DNA of 64,000 nucleotides from Ifrita kowaldi. Taxonomy: Eukaryota > Chordata > Aves > Passeriformes > Cinclosomatidae. Below the pieces are notes generated by a model. It saw only the letters and a program-made list of their open reading frames with translations, did no database searches and was not told the DNA's origin. A program made the position numbers and the translations under genes. Position 1 is the stretch's first letter, and the number at the start of each line of letters is the position of its first letter. Below are positions 51,286 through 64,000 of this stretch, one piece after another. The DNA lies in contig VZRS01008351.1 of NCBI GenBank assembly GCA_013398055.1, positions 763,943-827,942 of the forward strand, read 5' to 3'.

Positions 51286-54032
51286 AGCCCAAGCCATGTG
51301 ACTTTATGCGGTTGACATGAGGAGGAAGATGAGCAAGCAAAACTCTCCTCTGGAGACACTCCAGGGGCAGTGGTTCCCCTCTGTCCTTGGCTGGAGTTCT
51401 GAGAACCCTGCAACCAGGAGAGACCCCTGCCAGAGGCTGGAGAACACAGAACTTTTCCTCCTCAGTCTGAATGTCTCTGCTTATTTACTCCTTTTTTTTT
51501 TTCCAGTTAGATATTTCTTCCTAGAGCACACTGAGGAGGGAAGCAGTCTGTAGGCAGGAGAGATGCCGACAGTCCCGTGCGACATCAGGGAAAGCAGCTG
51601 TCTCCTCTTCCCTTCTCAGAGTGGCTGGAGAATTATCTCCCCATTGGATGATTCCCCAGTACCTGCTCTGCTCCTCTGAGAATTTTTATGCTGTTATATT
51701 AATGTATCTTCATCTCAGTGTTCCCAGATACAGTGACGCAAGAGCTCTGTAAATATAACATCAAGGGAAGAAATTTGATTTGAACAAGGCTTATTTTACT
51801 CCTTGGTGACACACGTAATTGGCTTTATCTGCTGCAATGAGCTTTTTCATAAACCCTCACTACATGGTCTTGCTCAGCTTTCTATTGCTCAGCTTCCAGG
51901 AATTTTTCTTTTGGCTAAATAGCCAGAGATAAATATTAAGAAGTGAGAATATATTCCATGAGGAGGAAGAAATACAGGCCAGAAGCCCTTTTGAAAGAGA
52001 GTTCTAAAGAAGCATGAAGCTTCTTTCAACATTTTAACAACACATGCTCTCACTTAAGCCGATTTAACCAGTTCTAAAAGCTCAGAGATTAGAATGAGGA
52101 ATTGGAATGGTTATTGCCCCCCAGGTGCTAATGCCAGTTTGCTTTATTGTCTTTAACAGACTTCCCAGTAGACTGCTGAAAGACAGGAGCCATTCATACA
52201 AGTTTTGGTCAAAGAACCTTCCTATGCCACATGAAAAACAGAATAGAAAGCAGGAAGAGAGCTGATAGCAAGGCATGTGGCTTTACGTGGAGAATTTGGT
52301 TTCTGTGGAATCCTCATCCATCTGTGAGGAAAAGAAGCTGCTTGGTTTAGCTGTATTCATCTAAAGCAAATAGGAAAGTCCTGCCTGTGCAACTGGTGAG
52401 CTGTACCAGCCAGGTATCAACCTAGATAACAAAAAGGGGTTGGAAGGTGAAGAATTTTGCCATACAATCAAGGTGTCAAGGATAAAACCAATCCCAATAA
52501 AACCAATCAACCCACAGCCACCAAGATGTATGAAAAGAGAGTCTTTACCTGTCTGTATGCCACAACTAAGAATCTAGTAATAAACTAGGAGATTTAGAAG
52601 CAATGTATATGTATTGGTGCTGGAAAATGACCTCAGCTCATGGAAAAGACTTGTGCAACTAACATGGTTAACTTAGCTTGTTTGGGATAGGCTAAGTGGA
52701 TTGCAGAGCTTGGGAACAACACTCTCTATTGTGCCTGGCAACTCTAAAATAGTATCCCTGAATATTCCTCAATTATTAATAGACAGCAGAGGTAGATCAC
52801 ATGCTGACCTCTGCCTGCCACAGACCATAATAACACTGCAATGAGTAGTGCAGAATCTCTATAAAGAGCTGTTGGTAACACAGAGGAGGAAAAAATCTGT
52901 CTTCTTTAGCTTTAATGACTTATGCTGATGGTCTCTTGCAGCCACTACAGAGCTCCTTACCAGTGGTTAAAAAAATTACAGTAACAATCTTCTGATTATG
53001 AAAATGCTGCATTAAACATGAAGGATTTCTCTCCTTGCCTTCATTATGATAAATGCGGGGACTCATCTTTGAACTAAAATGAGTTGTAGCTTAAGGGAAA
53101 GAGATCATGAATTTGTTACATTTGATATTGGTACATAGAATAAAGTCCAAACCAGTGGTATCTGTTTTCAATGCAAAGGAGTGAATCTTGCAAATTATTT
53201 TGAGCCAAGCCATCTGGGAGAAAAGATTTTAAACACTTATCAATCACTGTTCACATTGTTTTGCTAAAAACACATCTCACATCTAGGAATAAAGGACTAG
53301 AAACCTATGATTAAAAAACTTTAGGAGAAGAAGGAAAAATTGCTGTGTAAAATAGAAGCTATACAAGTAGCAAGTAGAAAGAAGAACTGATAGCAGTCAA
53401 TACCAGCTATAAGGTCTGAAACACTGAGAATAGGTAAAGGAAGGAAAAATATACAGGAAAATAACCTTTAAGATGCTAGGTAGGTATAATGATGGGGTCC
53501 ATATAACTAGAAGGAATTTAAACAATAACTTTGATATTTTACGTAGAAGTCATGGAGGAGTGTGCATTGGCTTTAGTTCTCTAATGGAACTGAAGTCAAT
53601 GAGCTTTTTGGGTTTGGGAAAATTAATACAAGGAAGCAGTAGTCAGAACCTAGGACAAAACTTGTGCTTCATGTCTCCTAGTTCTAGCTTATTAATTAAG
53701 TACAAGGACTCAGCTAGCACCCAGGCTCCCCTCTATTCCAATGAGAGACAGAAACACCTCTACTGTGTGACTGCCACTGTCAAACAGGTGTCTAAGCACG
53801 TAGGCAGAAACATCCTTTGGGCACATCTCTTCCACTGGCTAGAGACTAGACAAGCAGCTTTATCCAGTGTCTTTCTCGTAGGTGGTGAGATGAATTTAAG
53901 TTATGGGAGATGAATACCCAGCTCCTGAGATGTGATGATACTCCATAATTTCCTATGAATCCCTATGTTCCCCCTGGATAGCTATGTTTCTTCTTTTTGC
54001 CCTACAGGTGAAATACACTTTAAAGAATCCTT

Positions 54033-54060
54033 AAAAAAAAGAAAAAAAGAAAAAAAAATA
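54033..54060. repeat. A-rich simple sequence
   Basis: Runs of A with single G interruptions (aaaaaaaagaaaaaaagaaa...). A similar A-rich run lies at about 59686-59725. Neither is attached to a recognisable retroposed gene. Confidence 0.85.
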
Positions 54061-54437
54061 CAAAGACTTCAAAAATTTAAGTAGAGGAGATAGTCCAAGA
54101 CATTAAAAAGTTACACCATGAAATCTTATTTTCTTGAAAACAGGGCATCAACCTGGGAAGAACAGCCACACAATGACTAAAAGCACGTCAAGAATCATTA
54201 CTTAAGTATGCAGAGCTTTTCCAAAGGGTGTGAAGATACTTCCTTTTCTAAATACAGCTTTCATATTTACTGTGCTCTATTAAGCACTGCAGAATTAGCA
54301 GATAGCTAGCCAGTGCTAGGGCATTTATGAAGAGAGTTTTCTTTTTACATAGATTATCTAAACAATATAGTCATACTTCAGGTATGATTCTCCAAGTTTA
54401 ATGTCAGTAAGTGCTGGGTAACACACTGGGGTGAGAT

Positions 54438-54496
54438 GACATTGTAGATGTGGCACTGTATAGATGGCACTGTGTAGACTGGCACTGTATAGATGA
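54438..54496. repeat. Four-unit imperfect minisatellite, period 14-15
   Basis: Successive units gacattgtagatgt, ggcactgtatagat, ggcactgtgtagact, ggcactgtatagatg. Non-coding, and I know of no function. Confidence 0.85.
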
Positions 54497-57400
54497 CAGT
54501 ACCAGCAGCATTCCTAAACATATTTTATTTAGCAAGGTACAAAGTTATATTTTGCTCACTCCTGGTTTAGCTGTTGCTGTAGTTCCAACAGTAAAAAGCT
54601 TTGATTCATTATGAAGTAGAGATCAGATTTAACTTGAAGTGAACAAAGCCTTTACACACCCACAGAAGTGTGTCACTATATCCTAAAGCCTGAGGGTTTT
54701 CAAATCAAAATCTGATGAGTTCTAAGGGCTTTGATCACCCTCTCCCTAAGGTCTCAACTGCTGTAGAAAGTCTCAGAGGAAGGTCATTTCTACAAAGGTC
54801 CTCTTAAAAATTTTCCAAGCCTCTCCACTTTCTCCCATCTTGGCTTGCAATTCTCCTTCTACAAAATACAGTAAAGCCAGCTCAGCTTTGTAGCAGCTTT
54901 TGCTACAAAAAGCTACGGTTTTGAAGGGAGTTGCTGTATCCTGTAGTGTGTGATGAGTTTGCAGTCGTCCAAACATCTTTTCCCATCCTACTCAGACTCT
55001 ATTACCTCCTCCTGCATCAACAACAGATGCCCTAAGCAATTCTGCAGAGATCCCTAATACTGCAGGATGGGAAGCTCTTGCTCATGATGTCAAAATTTGC
55101 TAACACAGTTAAGAGACCAAGATTTTTGACACTGTCTTCTAAATGATTGACTACCTACTGTGCCACCAAGTGAGTTTCAAGCAATTTGCCTGAAGAAGAA
55201 GAGTGACATGATCAGGTTTAATTGTGTCAATGTAGGTTCTGTATTATAAATTCAATAGTTATTTTTAAATATATTCTATGGGATTCAATAGCAAAATTCT
55301 GGGGGATGGATATAGACACATAAGTCAACTTTCAGATGCAACACTTTCATGTTGAAAATCACTCAGTAATCAGATTAAGTCTTCCTTTTAATGACGTCCC
55401 TATTTTCTATTCAATTCACAAGCTCTACCCCACATTTCTCCTTCTGGAGTATGAAATGCTTTTATCAGCATATAGATGTTGAAGGAAATAGTAGGTTGGA
55501 TGGCTCACAACAGGAGGTTGCTGCTTTTATCTTCTTTTTTCTTTTGCTGCATATATTTTGTTTGTATACGCTGAAAAAGCCTGAAAATCCTTGCGAAGTT
55601 ACACCACTTCTTATGGAGTAGGAAACTCTGTATTTTCACATTCCCCCTAGATTAGAAATTTATGCTGTATGTTTGTCCTAGTAAGACTCACAGGAGTCAC
55701 CTGTGAGCAAGAAAGCTGAAGGTAGAGCATGAGCTGCACAATAAAAATGGCCTCGGTAGGTGCCTAGTTACAAACAGGACCAGTTTTGGACCTACAGAGG
55801 ACAGTGTGGATACAAAAGTAAAGAAATCATGCTTACAGTGGGCTGAGGAGAGAGCAGGATTTCACTGACAGGGAAGAAAAAGCTCTGAGTCCAGATAGAG
55901 GGATTGAATCCAAGGAGTATTCAGATGATTGATAGTCTTAATGGAAGCAGCCTGGTGTCTGGAAAATCATAGCTGGAAAAAAAATAGGAATGGCTTCTCT
56001 GTGACCACAGGTTGTCAGTGGGAGGTCTGGTCTCACACTGCAAGAGTGCACTGGATTGTGAAGTAGAAAGAAGTAACAGGAATTGACAGTAGAAATGAAA
56101 AAGAAGCAGAATTGTGGTATAAACTGCTGTCTTTACAGTCAAACAGGACCTTGGAGAGTAACCTGTTTACATGGATTTTCTAGTAGAACTCCTGAAATGC
56201 AATCAAACACCTGCAACAAATGAAAGGTGCCAGGAGGAAGGGAAAAGTCTCTTTTTTCATATCTTCTACTTTAAAGTGTTTAATAACTGTGTAGCTGACT
56301 TCTGCACAGCTTGGCTCTGGCAGCCAGGGTTATTTAATACCATAATAGACAAGATAACTGACAATTTTGTAGAAAACATTAACACTGCAAATGTTGAGAT
56401 TAGCAAGTTGGCAACTTTGATAGAGGCTGTATCAATCATTCATATTATTGTTCCGCTCAAACTTTTCTTCCCTGGATCCCTGGGAACAGTACAAAGAATT
56501 AAAATTCAACAGTACAAATATTTAAGCATGAGCCAAGTTAAACAGAGGGTGATCTTAAATCAAAACCTCAGCAGGACATTTTGCTACCAGGAGAGTTTTT
56601 AACTCAAACTAAAACTCTTAACCAAAGTGAATTTATACAAGCAATTAAGGATAACCAAAGGGCAGCATCAGTAGATTTTAGGGTGAAGTTTATGACATCA
56701 TGGACTGCATATGAAATTCTGAATTATATTAAATTGGGATGCCAAGAATTTTAGACAATCACAGATTGTTTCAAAGGGAAAATACACGAAAAGTCAGTAT
56801 AAGCAAGGACAGGAGATGTATCTTGGACATGGCACTCAAAGGAACTTTGAAGGCAAAATGTTATACATGATCTAGCTGTGGCTTCAATAATTCTATAAAT
56901 TTAAGCATATAAGAAGTCCCTGAAGTGATCAGAATAGGAATAATTTTTAGCACCCAACGGATACAGCAGAGAAGAAAGTCTAGGAACATAGTTGTTAAAA
57001 TATCACAAGCATCTGTCAATCCTGTCTTGTCTGCTATGCCCATTGACTTCATAATTTCTTTTCCCTTCCCTGCTAAGGTACCTTGTATCTATCTCTAATT
57101 ATATTTACTGCAGGAAGACAGATGGTCTGACTTTTCAAAAATATATGTTTTCCTTATTATATCACAATTGGGTAATCTTCTGGTGGAAGGAAGAATTTGT
57201 ATGCAAAACAGTGTGAATAGAACTCATTCCTAAATAAAATCTCTTTTGACAATGGTAACTAAAAGCAGACCTTATCCTTCTGAGCTAGGAAAAACCTTGA
57301 ACCCACTTTGAAACTTGCCAGAGCCCTTCCCATTAAGCTCAACACATGCTAACACTCTCCCAATTAATCAGTAGATACTGCCATCCGTTCTTATTAGACT

Positions 57401-60400
57401 AAATCAGTTCCCCAGGAGATATCCCAATAAACTGGTGGTCCCAATTAAACTCATTTCAATTAATTTGCACTTCATCAGGGTTTTAGTCTTACTTTACCTA
57501 AATCCAGCCTAAGACTTCTGCTATCTTGTGTGACATCACCAGCAATTTTCCTACAAAAAGGGCTAAAAATGCATTCCATATAAGGGATCTATCCTGTGGA
57601 GATGCTAGATTGCAAAGCACTTCCTGTTATTTCAAAGCGTGGGTATTGAACTGCAAGCTGCTAAACTAGACCTGAAGAGCCCCAGCCTTACTCTCCAGTT
57701 CCCATGTGTGGTTGTCCTATCACCTCCACGGACACTAGATTTATTTCTCCTGGGCATCTTCCACATTTCCACATGTCCACCAAATTTCCTTCCCAGAACA
57801 GATCTCTCCAGCTGCTGTATGCTCACAAAGAAAACTCCAACTTACTCAGTGCTTTTCAACTTGACAGTGCTGTATTAAGCCTCTGTTAAATGTGTTATAG
57901 ACAAAATCCCCACCCTTTTCTTGAGCATAATAGTGATTACTCATGAGTGATTGGCTATATACTGTCAGAAATCATCTAGGTTTTGGGCTGAAACTTAGAC
58001 ATCTGTTTTGCCGTAATGAAGAATGAAAAATGTCCAATATGGAAAAGGACAGTTTCATTTGCCAACACCACAACTTTTATACTTGTTTTCCAACTACATC
58101 TCCCCTAATTTCTTTTAATTTATTTTTTTTTTTGAAACAAGTGTGCAAATCAAATAATTCAAAAGATTTATCAATTGGGTGTCTACAAGATTAGTTTCTT
58201 TATGATAATTGAAAACACACCTTACATTTGCACTACCAATAAAAGAGGATAATTTGAACACGTCTGTACAAAAGCCAAAATAAAGGGCAAGTAAATCTTA
58301 CCTTTCACTCGTCAAGTTAACGTGAAATTGTAACTGGGAAAATACATTGAATATAGAACTACAAACACTACCAAGAAGGCCAGTAGTTACTACCCTCCAT
58401 TTTCTGTAGCAGCTGGCTTCTGCATCTCTTTGAAGCAATTATACAGTGGTTCAAATATTACTCATGGCCTGAATGTAGAACCAGCTACCAGTGAGGTGCC
58501 CTTGATAGAGTTCCTTATACCTGGATCTGGTTACATTCAGCTATATACCAGAAATATATGGATTTCAGGCACATGATATATCACTTCCCCATGAGAAAGG
58601 ACAGAATGCACCAGTGGGGAGATTTAGAACAATATAGATTAGTGCATGTTTGCATTTGGATATACTTGGAACAGTAGATGTAAAAGTAATTGGGAAAAAA
58701 ATGACTGCATGACATACAAAAACTCATCAAAATTACCATTTTCATAGGGTTCAGTCATCATTCCTGATAAATAATACCACTGAGAGCAAAATTACCAAAA
58801 CCAGAAGTCTTGCAGTCTAGAAAAGGTTTGAAGTTTTCTGGCTCAGGATCTGGCTCAGGGTGCAAACATGGGAAACAAAAGATGCTGTGCAGGGCATGCA
58901 TTTATGGTGTGGCCCATGGAGGATGTGGGACAGTACTCAATACACTTCTCAAGAAGCCGTATGTCCCTGATACTACCTGTTGTATCAGGATCAGGAAACC
59001 TTACACACCAGCACTCTCCACAGTTTCCTTTCTCCTCCCCTCCCTGCCCTTATCTCTTTTCCCTCTTAGGAGTCCCTAGCCTTCACCTCCTCCATCTTCC
59101 TTATGCTCTCCCAAGAATTTGGACAGGAAGGAGGGAGACCAAGGGTGCTCTTGTAGGAAATGGCATGGATTGTCAACTACATGGCAGCAAGGAGAGATGA
59201 AGTCCTGTACTCCAGAGGAATGGGAGTAAGAGGGTAGAAGCCTGAGACACTTATGTAGATCCCCCTGGAACACATTCTTGCCTGTTTCTACCCCATCACC
59301 AACAACTCCTTCAAAATCCCAATATGACCCACCTCAATGAGTGTCCAGGCCAGTTTTGACACTCAGCTATGAGGCTGGCCTTAAATTCCCAAAGGGAGAG
59401 GGGGAATGGAAGACTGACTTGATGAGAGCTCTTCTCTCTTAATTCCCCAGCTCCCTTTTAACAGTATTTTTCTCTGTCCTCCCTGTAAATACCCTGTCTG
59501 GAAGAAAAAAAATGTATTACTCTTGTCAGCCCAGGAGGAGACGACACCAAGAGAAAAACATGTGCACTAATGAGACGTGTGGTAGCAAATGGAATCAAAG
59601 TTTGATGACTGACTAGGAATGATGATAAATGCCCAAAATTTTCAGCTACCTTTAAGTTGTGTGTCTGAGATATATCATGTCTTAGGAGAAAAAAAAAAGG
59701 AAAAAAATAAAGAAACAAACACACAGAAGAACATAAGCTTGCATGTGTTATAGATGTTCCTCAGCCAACACATGTTTTGGTCTTAGCGCAAGACTGGAAT
59801 TCAATGAACTAATTTATAGATGAGATTACATTAGTTGATTAAACATTGTCTTTGAACATTAAAATCTATGACTCAGTCAATTTTAAAAATCCTTCATCCA
59901 AAAATAAAGTACACAATGTTCACATTGTTCAACTATTTGCTTATACCTAAAGCTTTTCTTAATAAATGGGCTAAAATTGCCCTTTTTTTGTTGTTGTAGT
60001 TTACCAGAGAATACAAGCAACAGTTCAATAGCCTTGTGATTTTTTTGTCCTTAAAGGAAGAGCTTTACTGCAGAAAATATTATAGAATTTTTGTCTGAAA
60101 TTATCCCCTCAGGCCACCACTAATGCAAACCTAATAGATAAATCGCTCACTTTTAGGATGCACCACATGAGAAAGAAATAAGCAGTTATTGTGAATTTCA
60201 GCAACATGAATAAAGCTTTTTTGGGAAATCCTCTCAACAACATTTTGACTGCTCAGTTTTAAAGTACTATTACAGCAAGCAAACAAAAGGAAATTCCATT
60301 ACTAGGGAAAAAATAATTTTATAAGAAATATTAAATTACAGAAAAGACAATGCCAGTGGTATATTGATTTCCACAGAGGTTTACATTTCATTAGATGTGC

Positions 60401-61798
60401 AGATAATTATCAAGGTAGTGTGGATGTTTTTCAGCAGCCTTTGATTCCCATCACTTTACATGTGCCACACTTATCTATCGTTTGTAGAATTACACAGATC
60501 ACAATTATTTTTTACAGTGCCACTAAGCAGTACTATAAACTTTCAAATGACCTTGGAGACTCTACGGCTTGTCCACTCATTACTAAAGTGGCTCATTCCA
60601 TCAAGGAATGAGGAGATGTTCAGAGTTATTTTGGTACCAGGTGTGTCTCTAGGGCTGAGGATTTCTATAGTGAAATAGAAGCACTCAAATACTCTGTCTG
60701 GGAAATACACCACACAAAAGCCTCGTGTACAACTTAAGCTCCACAATGGTGATTAAAGGAGTTTGAAGGCAAGAGTAAACAGGCCTTTATGCAGGCTCTT
60801 TGCACCTGCATGAACATTACACTAATTGCTTGGGCTTATTTACTTTTCCTCTCACAGCCAGAACCTAGAGATAAGCTTCCACTGCAAATCAGCCTGAGTA
60901 AAACAGTCTGCACCAACAGCAGAAGGAAGTGAGCCCGTGAATATGTTCATTTTACTTTGCAGGCATGAACAAACCACTATTGCACCCAATTACTCCTACT
61001 TCTTCTCCAACCAAACACTATGCAAAACAGGGAAATTAAACCCTTAAGTTGTCAGTGCACGTACTCAATGAGAACAGGATATCAAGCAGACTGCTGAATC
61101 CAGGAGCAATGGCTAAAGACAAAACTTCTCGAAAATAAAAAAGAAGGGCGTAGTCACAGCATGACACAGACACGGTACATGGACAGACATGACACAATTA
61201 TATATCTCAGCAAAATGGCTGACTCCAGATCCATATCTTCACACTTGTTATCTCTAATTGTCCATACCAGAAATGTGTGATGTCCCTTATAGTGCTCACT
61301 GGCAACCAGAATGAAGGCATTGAAGTTGTTATTGTTATAAAATCACTGTACCTGAAGCAGTGTTCGATGTAGAAAAGGTACAGAAGACATGAGTGGTTAC
61401 ATACCTTTAATTGTATTATTGCTAATGCTGGTTATAAATTGTATTTTTCTCTTGTTAAGAGATGTTGAAAGGTTGGAAATGAAATGTATAAGTGGTCCAT
61501 TTTGTCAGTGAAGAAAAATGAGGTTTGATCTCAGGTCTGTGTGGATTTAGATACGACCTGTAGAAATTAATAGATCAGTGCAATGACAGCAGTGGGATAG
61601 TCAGGGCCATGGGGCTAAAAGGTGATGGCAACAATCCACACGAGGGTTTGCAAGCAGTGACTGACAGCATGTCAGAAACCCAGCACTAACCTCACACATG
61701 CCCTGAGAGATTCATAACTCGCTATTGCCACTCACGGGTTTGAGTTATAATAGATATTTCTAATAAAGTACCAGCTTAAAACTATTCTGTCTGTTATC

Positions 61799-62136
61799 CT
61801 AGAATCCCAGAATAACTTGGGTTGGAAGGGACCTTTAAAAGTCATCTAGTCCAAGCCCCCTGCAATGAGCTGGGACATCTGCAACCAGATCAGGTTGCTC
61901 AGGGATCCATCCATCCTGACCTTGACTGAAGGGTTGATTCCAGGGATGGGGCATCCACCACCTCTCTGTGCAACCTGTGACAGTGTTTCACCACCCTCAT
62001 AGTAAAAAATTTCTTCCTTATATCTGGTCTGAATCTACCCTCTTTAGTTTAAAACCATCACCCCTTGTCCTATGGCATCAAGCACTACTAAAATGCCTGT
62101 CCCCATCTTTCTTATTAAATACCCTTACTAAAAGTC
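61799..62136 (-). mobile_element. CR1 LINE 3' end, reverse orientation
   Basis: On the + strand this reads as the reverse complement of a CR1 3' end: agaatcccagaataacttgg, gttggaagggacctttaaaa, gtcatctagtccaagccccc, then caggttgctcagggatccat, ccttgactgaagggttg, gatggggcatccaccacctc, aaaaaatttcttccttatat, ctggtctgaatctaccctct and caccccttgtcctatggcat. The element tail (degenerate attctatg-type repeat) is therefore at 61799 and the truncated 5' side near 62136. This is the usual 5'-truncated, non-coding CR1 copy. The short open frame at 61968-62216 is only an antisense reading of it. Confidence 0.92.
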
Positions 62137-64000
62137 AATGGTGCATCCATAAGCTGATGATTGTATGCCACTTCAGTTCTCCATCTCAAAAAACATATAA
62201 AATAGAAAAAACATAGTGAAGAGCAACAGGATGAGAACACTGTGGAGCGTGTTCCATGCAAATACACAGACAGGACTCTCCAGCGTGCCAAAGAAATTGC
62301 AGAGAGAGAAGGATCTCAGGAAAGACGTATTAAATGCCTAGAAAAGCAAGGAACAAATAAACTGAAATTATTTCTTATCATAACCAATAAAAGAACCAAA
62401 GACCATCAAATGGCAGGGGCAAGTGATAGATTCAAAACAAAACAGGGGAGGCATTTACCCACATAGCACCTAGGTAAAGATCTTTCTGCCACAGGATACT
62501 ATGAATATTAAAATCACATCTGGATTAAGAAACTGATAAGAAATTACTACTTTGTTATAGTATCACCTATAAGTAAGGAAGCACTTGAACTGAAAATTCA
62601 CAGAGGCTGGGGAATTTATGACTCTGTGCTTGGTCTGTTCTTGTACACTACTCTGAGCACCTCTGCTCTCAACCAGATAGCTGGGTAGATGTACCGCTGC
62701 CTTGAGTAATACAGTTCTTTTCTTGTTTAGACCTTTTATTGGTTTCATTAAAATAACTTGGAAAAAATAAGCTTTAGGCCAGAAGGATGAACCATGAAAA
62801 CACAACAAATGTGAGAGATAAACAGCTTGTATTTAATTCCTTCCTGGTTAGATACATGACCAGGACGTTTTTATATTCACCTCCCACAGCATTTCCTGAC
62901 CCATCCTTTTCTACATAGCCCATTAGCAAATTGCAACTCCACTTATACTGAGGGGCTCAGCAACCAATTAGGAGCTATCCCCAGCTATTCACAAGGAGGA
63001 AACACATAAATAAGGGTATCAGTAAAGATTCATCAGAGTTTGGATATGATTTAGGGACACCTTTTTCTCTGCAGGAGTGGGTAACTAACTTAGTGGGAAC
63101 AGAGAATAAAAGCCCAGAAAGCTTTTTATAAGACTGGTAGAAAGGCTTTGGTTAAACTACTTTTCAGTGAAAAATTACCCAGTCTGATGCTTGATCTCCA
63201 AAGTGATGATGCTGAATTTTTTTTCTCAAACAGTGACAGATTATTAAGGGCAAACTTCAGTTTTTCATCTAGAAAGTAGTTGAGAGGTGTTCAGTTTGTA
63301 ACTGCAGACTCACCTGAACATTCTCTGTCAGAAACAGCACCAAAGTGTCTCAGGGATTTGCCATTTGGGCCCTTGTCTGGATGACTTCTCTGCACCATCT
63401 GCCCTGAATGAACAACAGTTCCCATGAGGTACAACTGTGATTCAGAGCAAAAATAGACTACAGGGCACATCAGCAGCCCTGGGATCCAATTCCACAAAGG
63501 AGAAACATGCAGGAGCTGTCTACACTGCAGTTCTCTGGAGGGAACACTTCTGAAAAGGCATTGTTGACCAAAGACAGGGAGTTCATCTCTCTCACTCGTC
63601 TTTCATTGTTGCAGTAGAAGTCCTGAATCTGTGGGAGCCTAAATGATTTGTCAGTGCTGACAGGACATTCTTTGAGACCTTGGATGCAGAGATTGGTGAA
63701 AGTCCGTGATGAATTTTGGAAAACTTAGGAGAGTATGTAGTTAGTTTTCTCCACAGTGACTAAGTCATATCACCCAAGTTTTTAGAGCAGAAGTCATGTT
63801 TCAATAAAGTTTTAATCCTATTGCATCTTCTTGTTTTAATGCAAAATGAATTTATAATAGTCGACAGATTTTAATCTGGAAATATCTAACATTTTAACAT
63901 GCTGAGCCAAAAGTTTTGTCTGAGGTATTATTCTTCTGCCTAAAATCAGGTTTTAAATATTGCTGCTTCTAACCACTACCCTTCCGCTTTGCTTTATTAG
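62137..64000. other. No supported gene to the window end
   Basis: After the reverse CR1 end, the sequence is AT-rich with short frames only (for example plus 62242-62466, which is lysine-rich and unrecognised). I see nothing assignable here. Confidence 0.65.

Larger units (their letters stand above)
41633..61798. other. No further supported exon; probably BEGAIN intron downstream of the second exon
   Basis: Starts at the GTAAGT donor and contains the simple repeats listed separately. The longest open frames (plus 53473-53913 and 56171-56602, about 145 codons each) are unrecognised and have no convincing exon signals. The expected next BEGAIN exon was not found. That this is all one intron is inferred from the absence of promoter-like or terminal-exon sequence. 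Confidence 0.6.

Noticed and set aside
53473..53913. 146-codon plus-strand frame
   Set aside because: No recognisable domain, no good splice sites or promoter, and unremarkable composition for AT-rich intronic sequence.
56171..56602. 143-codon plus-strand frame with hydrophobic stretches
   Set aside because: No family recognised, and hydrophobic residues are expected from T-rich DNA. No exon context.
61968..62216. 82-codon plus-strand frame
   Set aside because: Mostly the antisense reading of the reverse-oriented CR1 3' end.
1..64000. CRISPR arrays, tRNA or rRNA genes, operons, bacterial promoters and terminators
   Set aside because: None seen. Base composition, introns and CR1 elements indicate vertebrate nuclear DNA.

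Overview
This window reads as vertebrate nuclear DNA, most likely from a bird. It is visibly AT-rich and almost wholly non-coding. I see no bacterial-style gene packing, no operons and no ribosome binding sites. The transposable elements I recognise are the classic avian ones: CR1 LINE 3' ends and an endogenous-retrovirus LTR of a type common in bird genomes. The only exons I can assign with confidence are two exons of BEGAIN (brain-enriched guanylate kinase-associated protein) on the + strand, at 35196-35357 and 41566-41632.

Layout. 1-13827: no supported gene, only a few exon-like or open stretches. 13828-14422: a CR1 3' fragment with an internal deletion. 13921-15764 and 15766-17609: the same 1844 bases twice, separated by a single N and differing at one base that I could find. 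This is most simply two overlapping contig ends that were not merged, not a biological duplication. 17770-18345: a degraded ERV LTR fragment. 18346-35195: no supported gene, possibly upstream BEGAIN intron. 35196-41632: two BEGAIN exons flanking a 6.2 kb intron. 41633-64000: no further BEGAIN exon found, but one purine-rich microsatellite, several small tandem repeats and a reverse-strand CR1 3' end at 61799-62136.

The two exons encode one continuous coiled-coil segment near the N terminus of BEGAIN, a synaptic protein that associates with PSD-95. The first coding exon (which must end two bases into a codon) and the next downstream exon (which must start on a codon boundary) are not in the window. 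No CpG-rich promoter island is apparent, so the window probably lies largely inside the BEGAIN transcription unit. The most interesting lead is a 57-base exon-like segment at 36957-37013 whose phases and open frame would fit as an optional cassette between the two known exons. I did not find a novel multi-gene system here. Almost all of the many short open frames have the character of chance ORFs in intronic or intergenic DNA.
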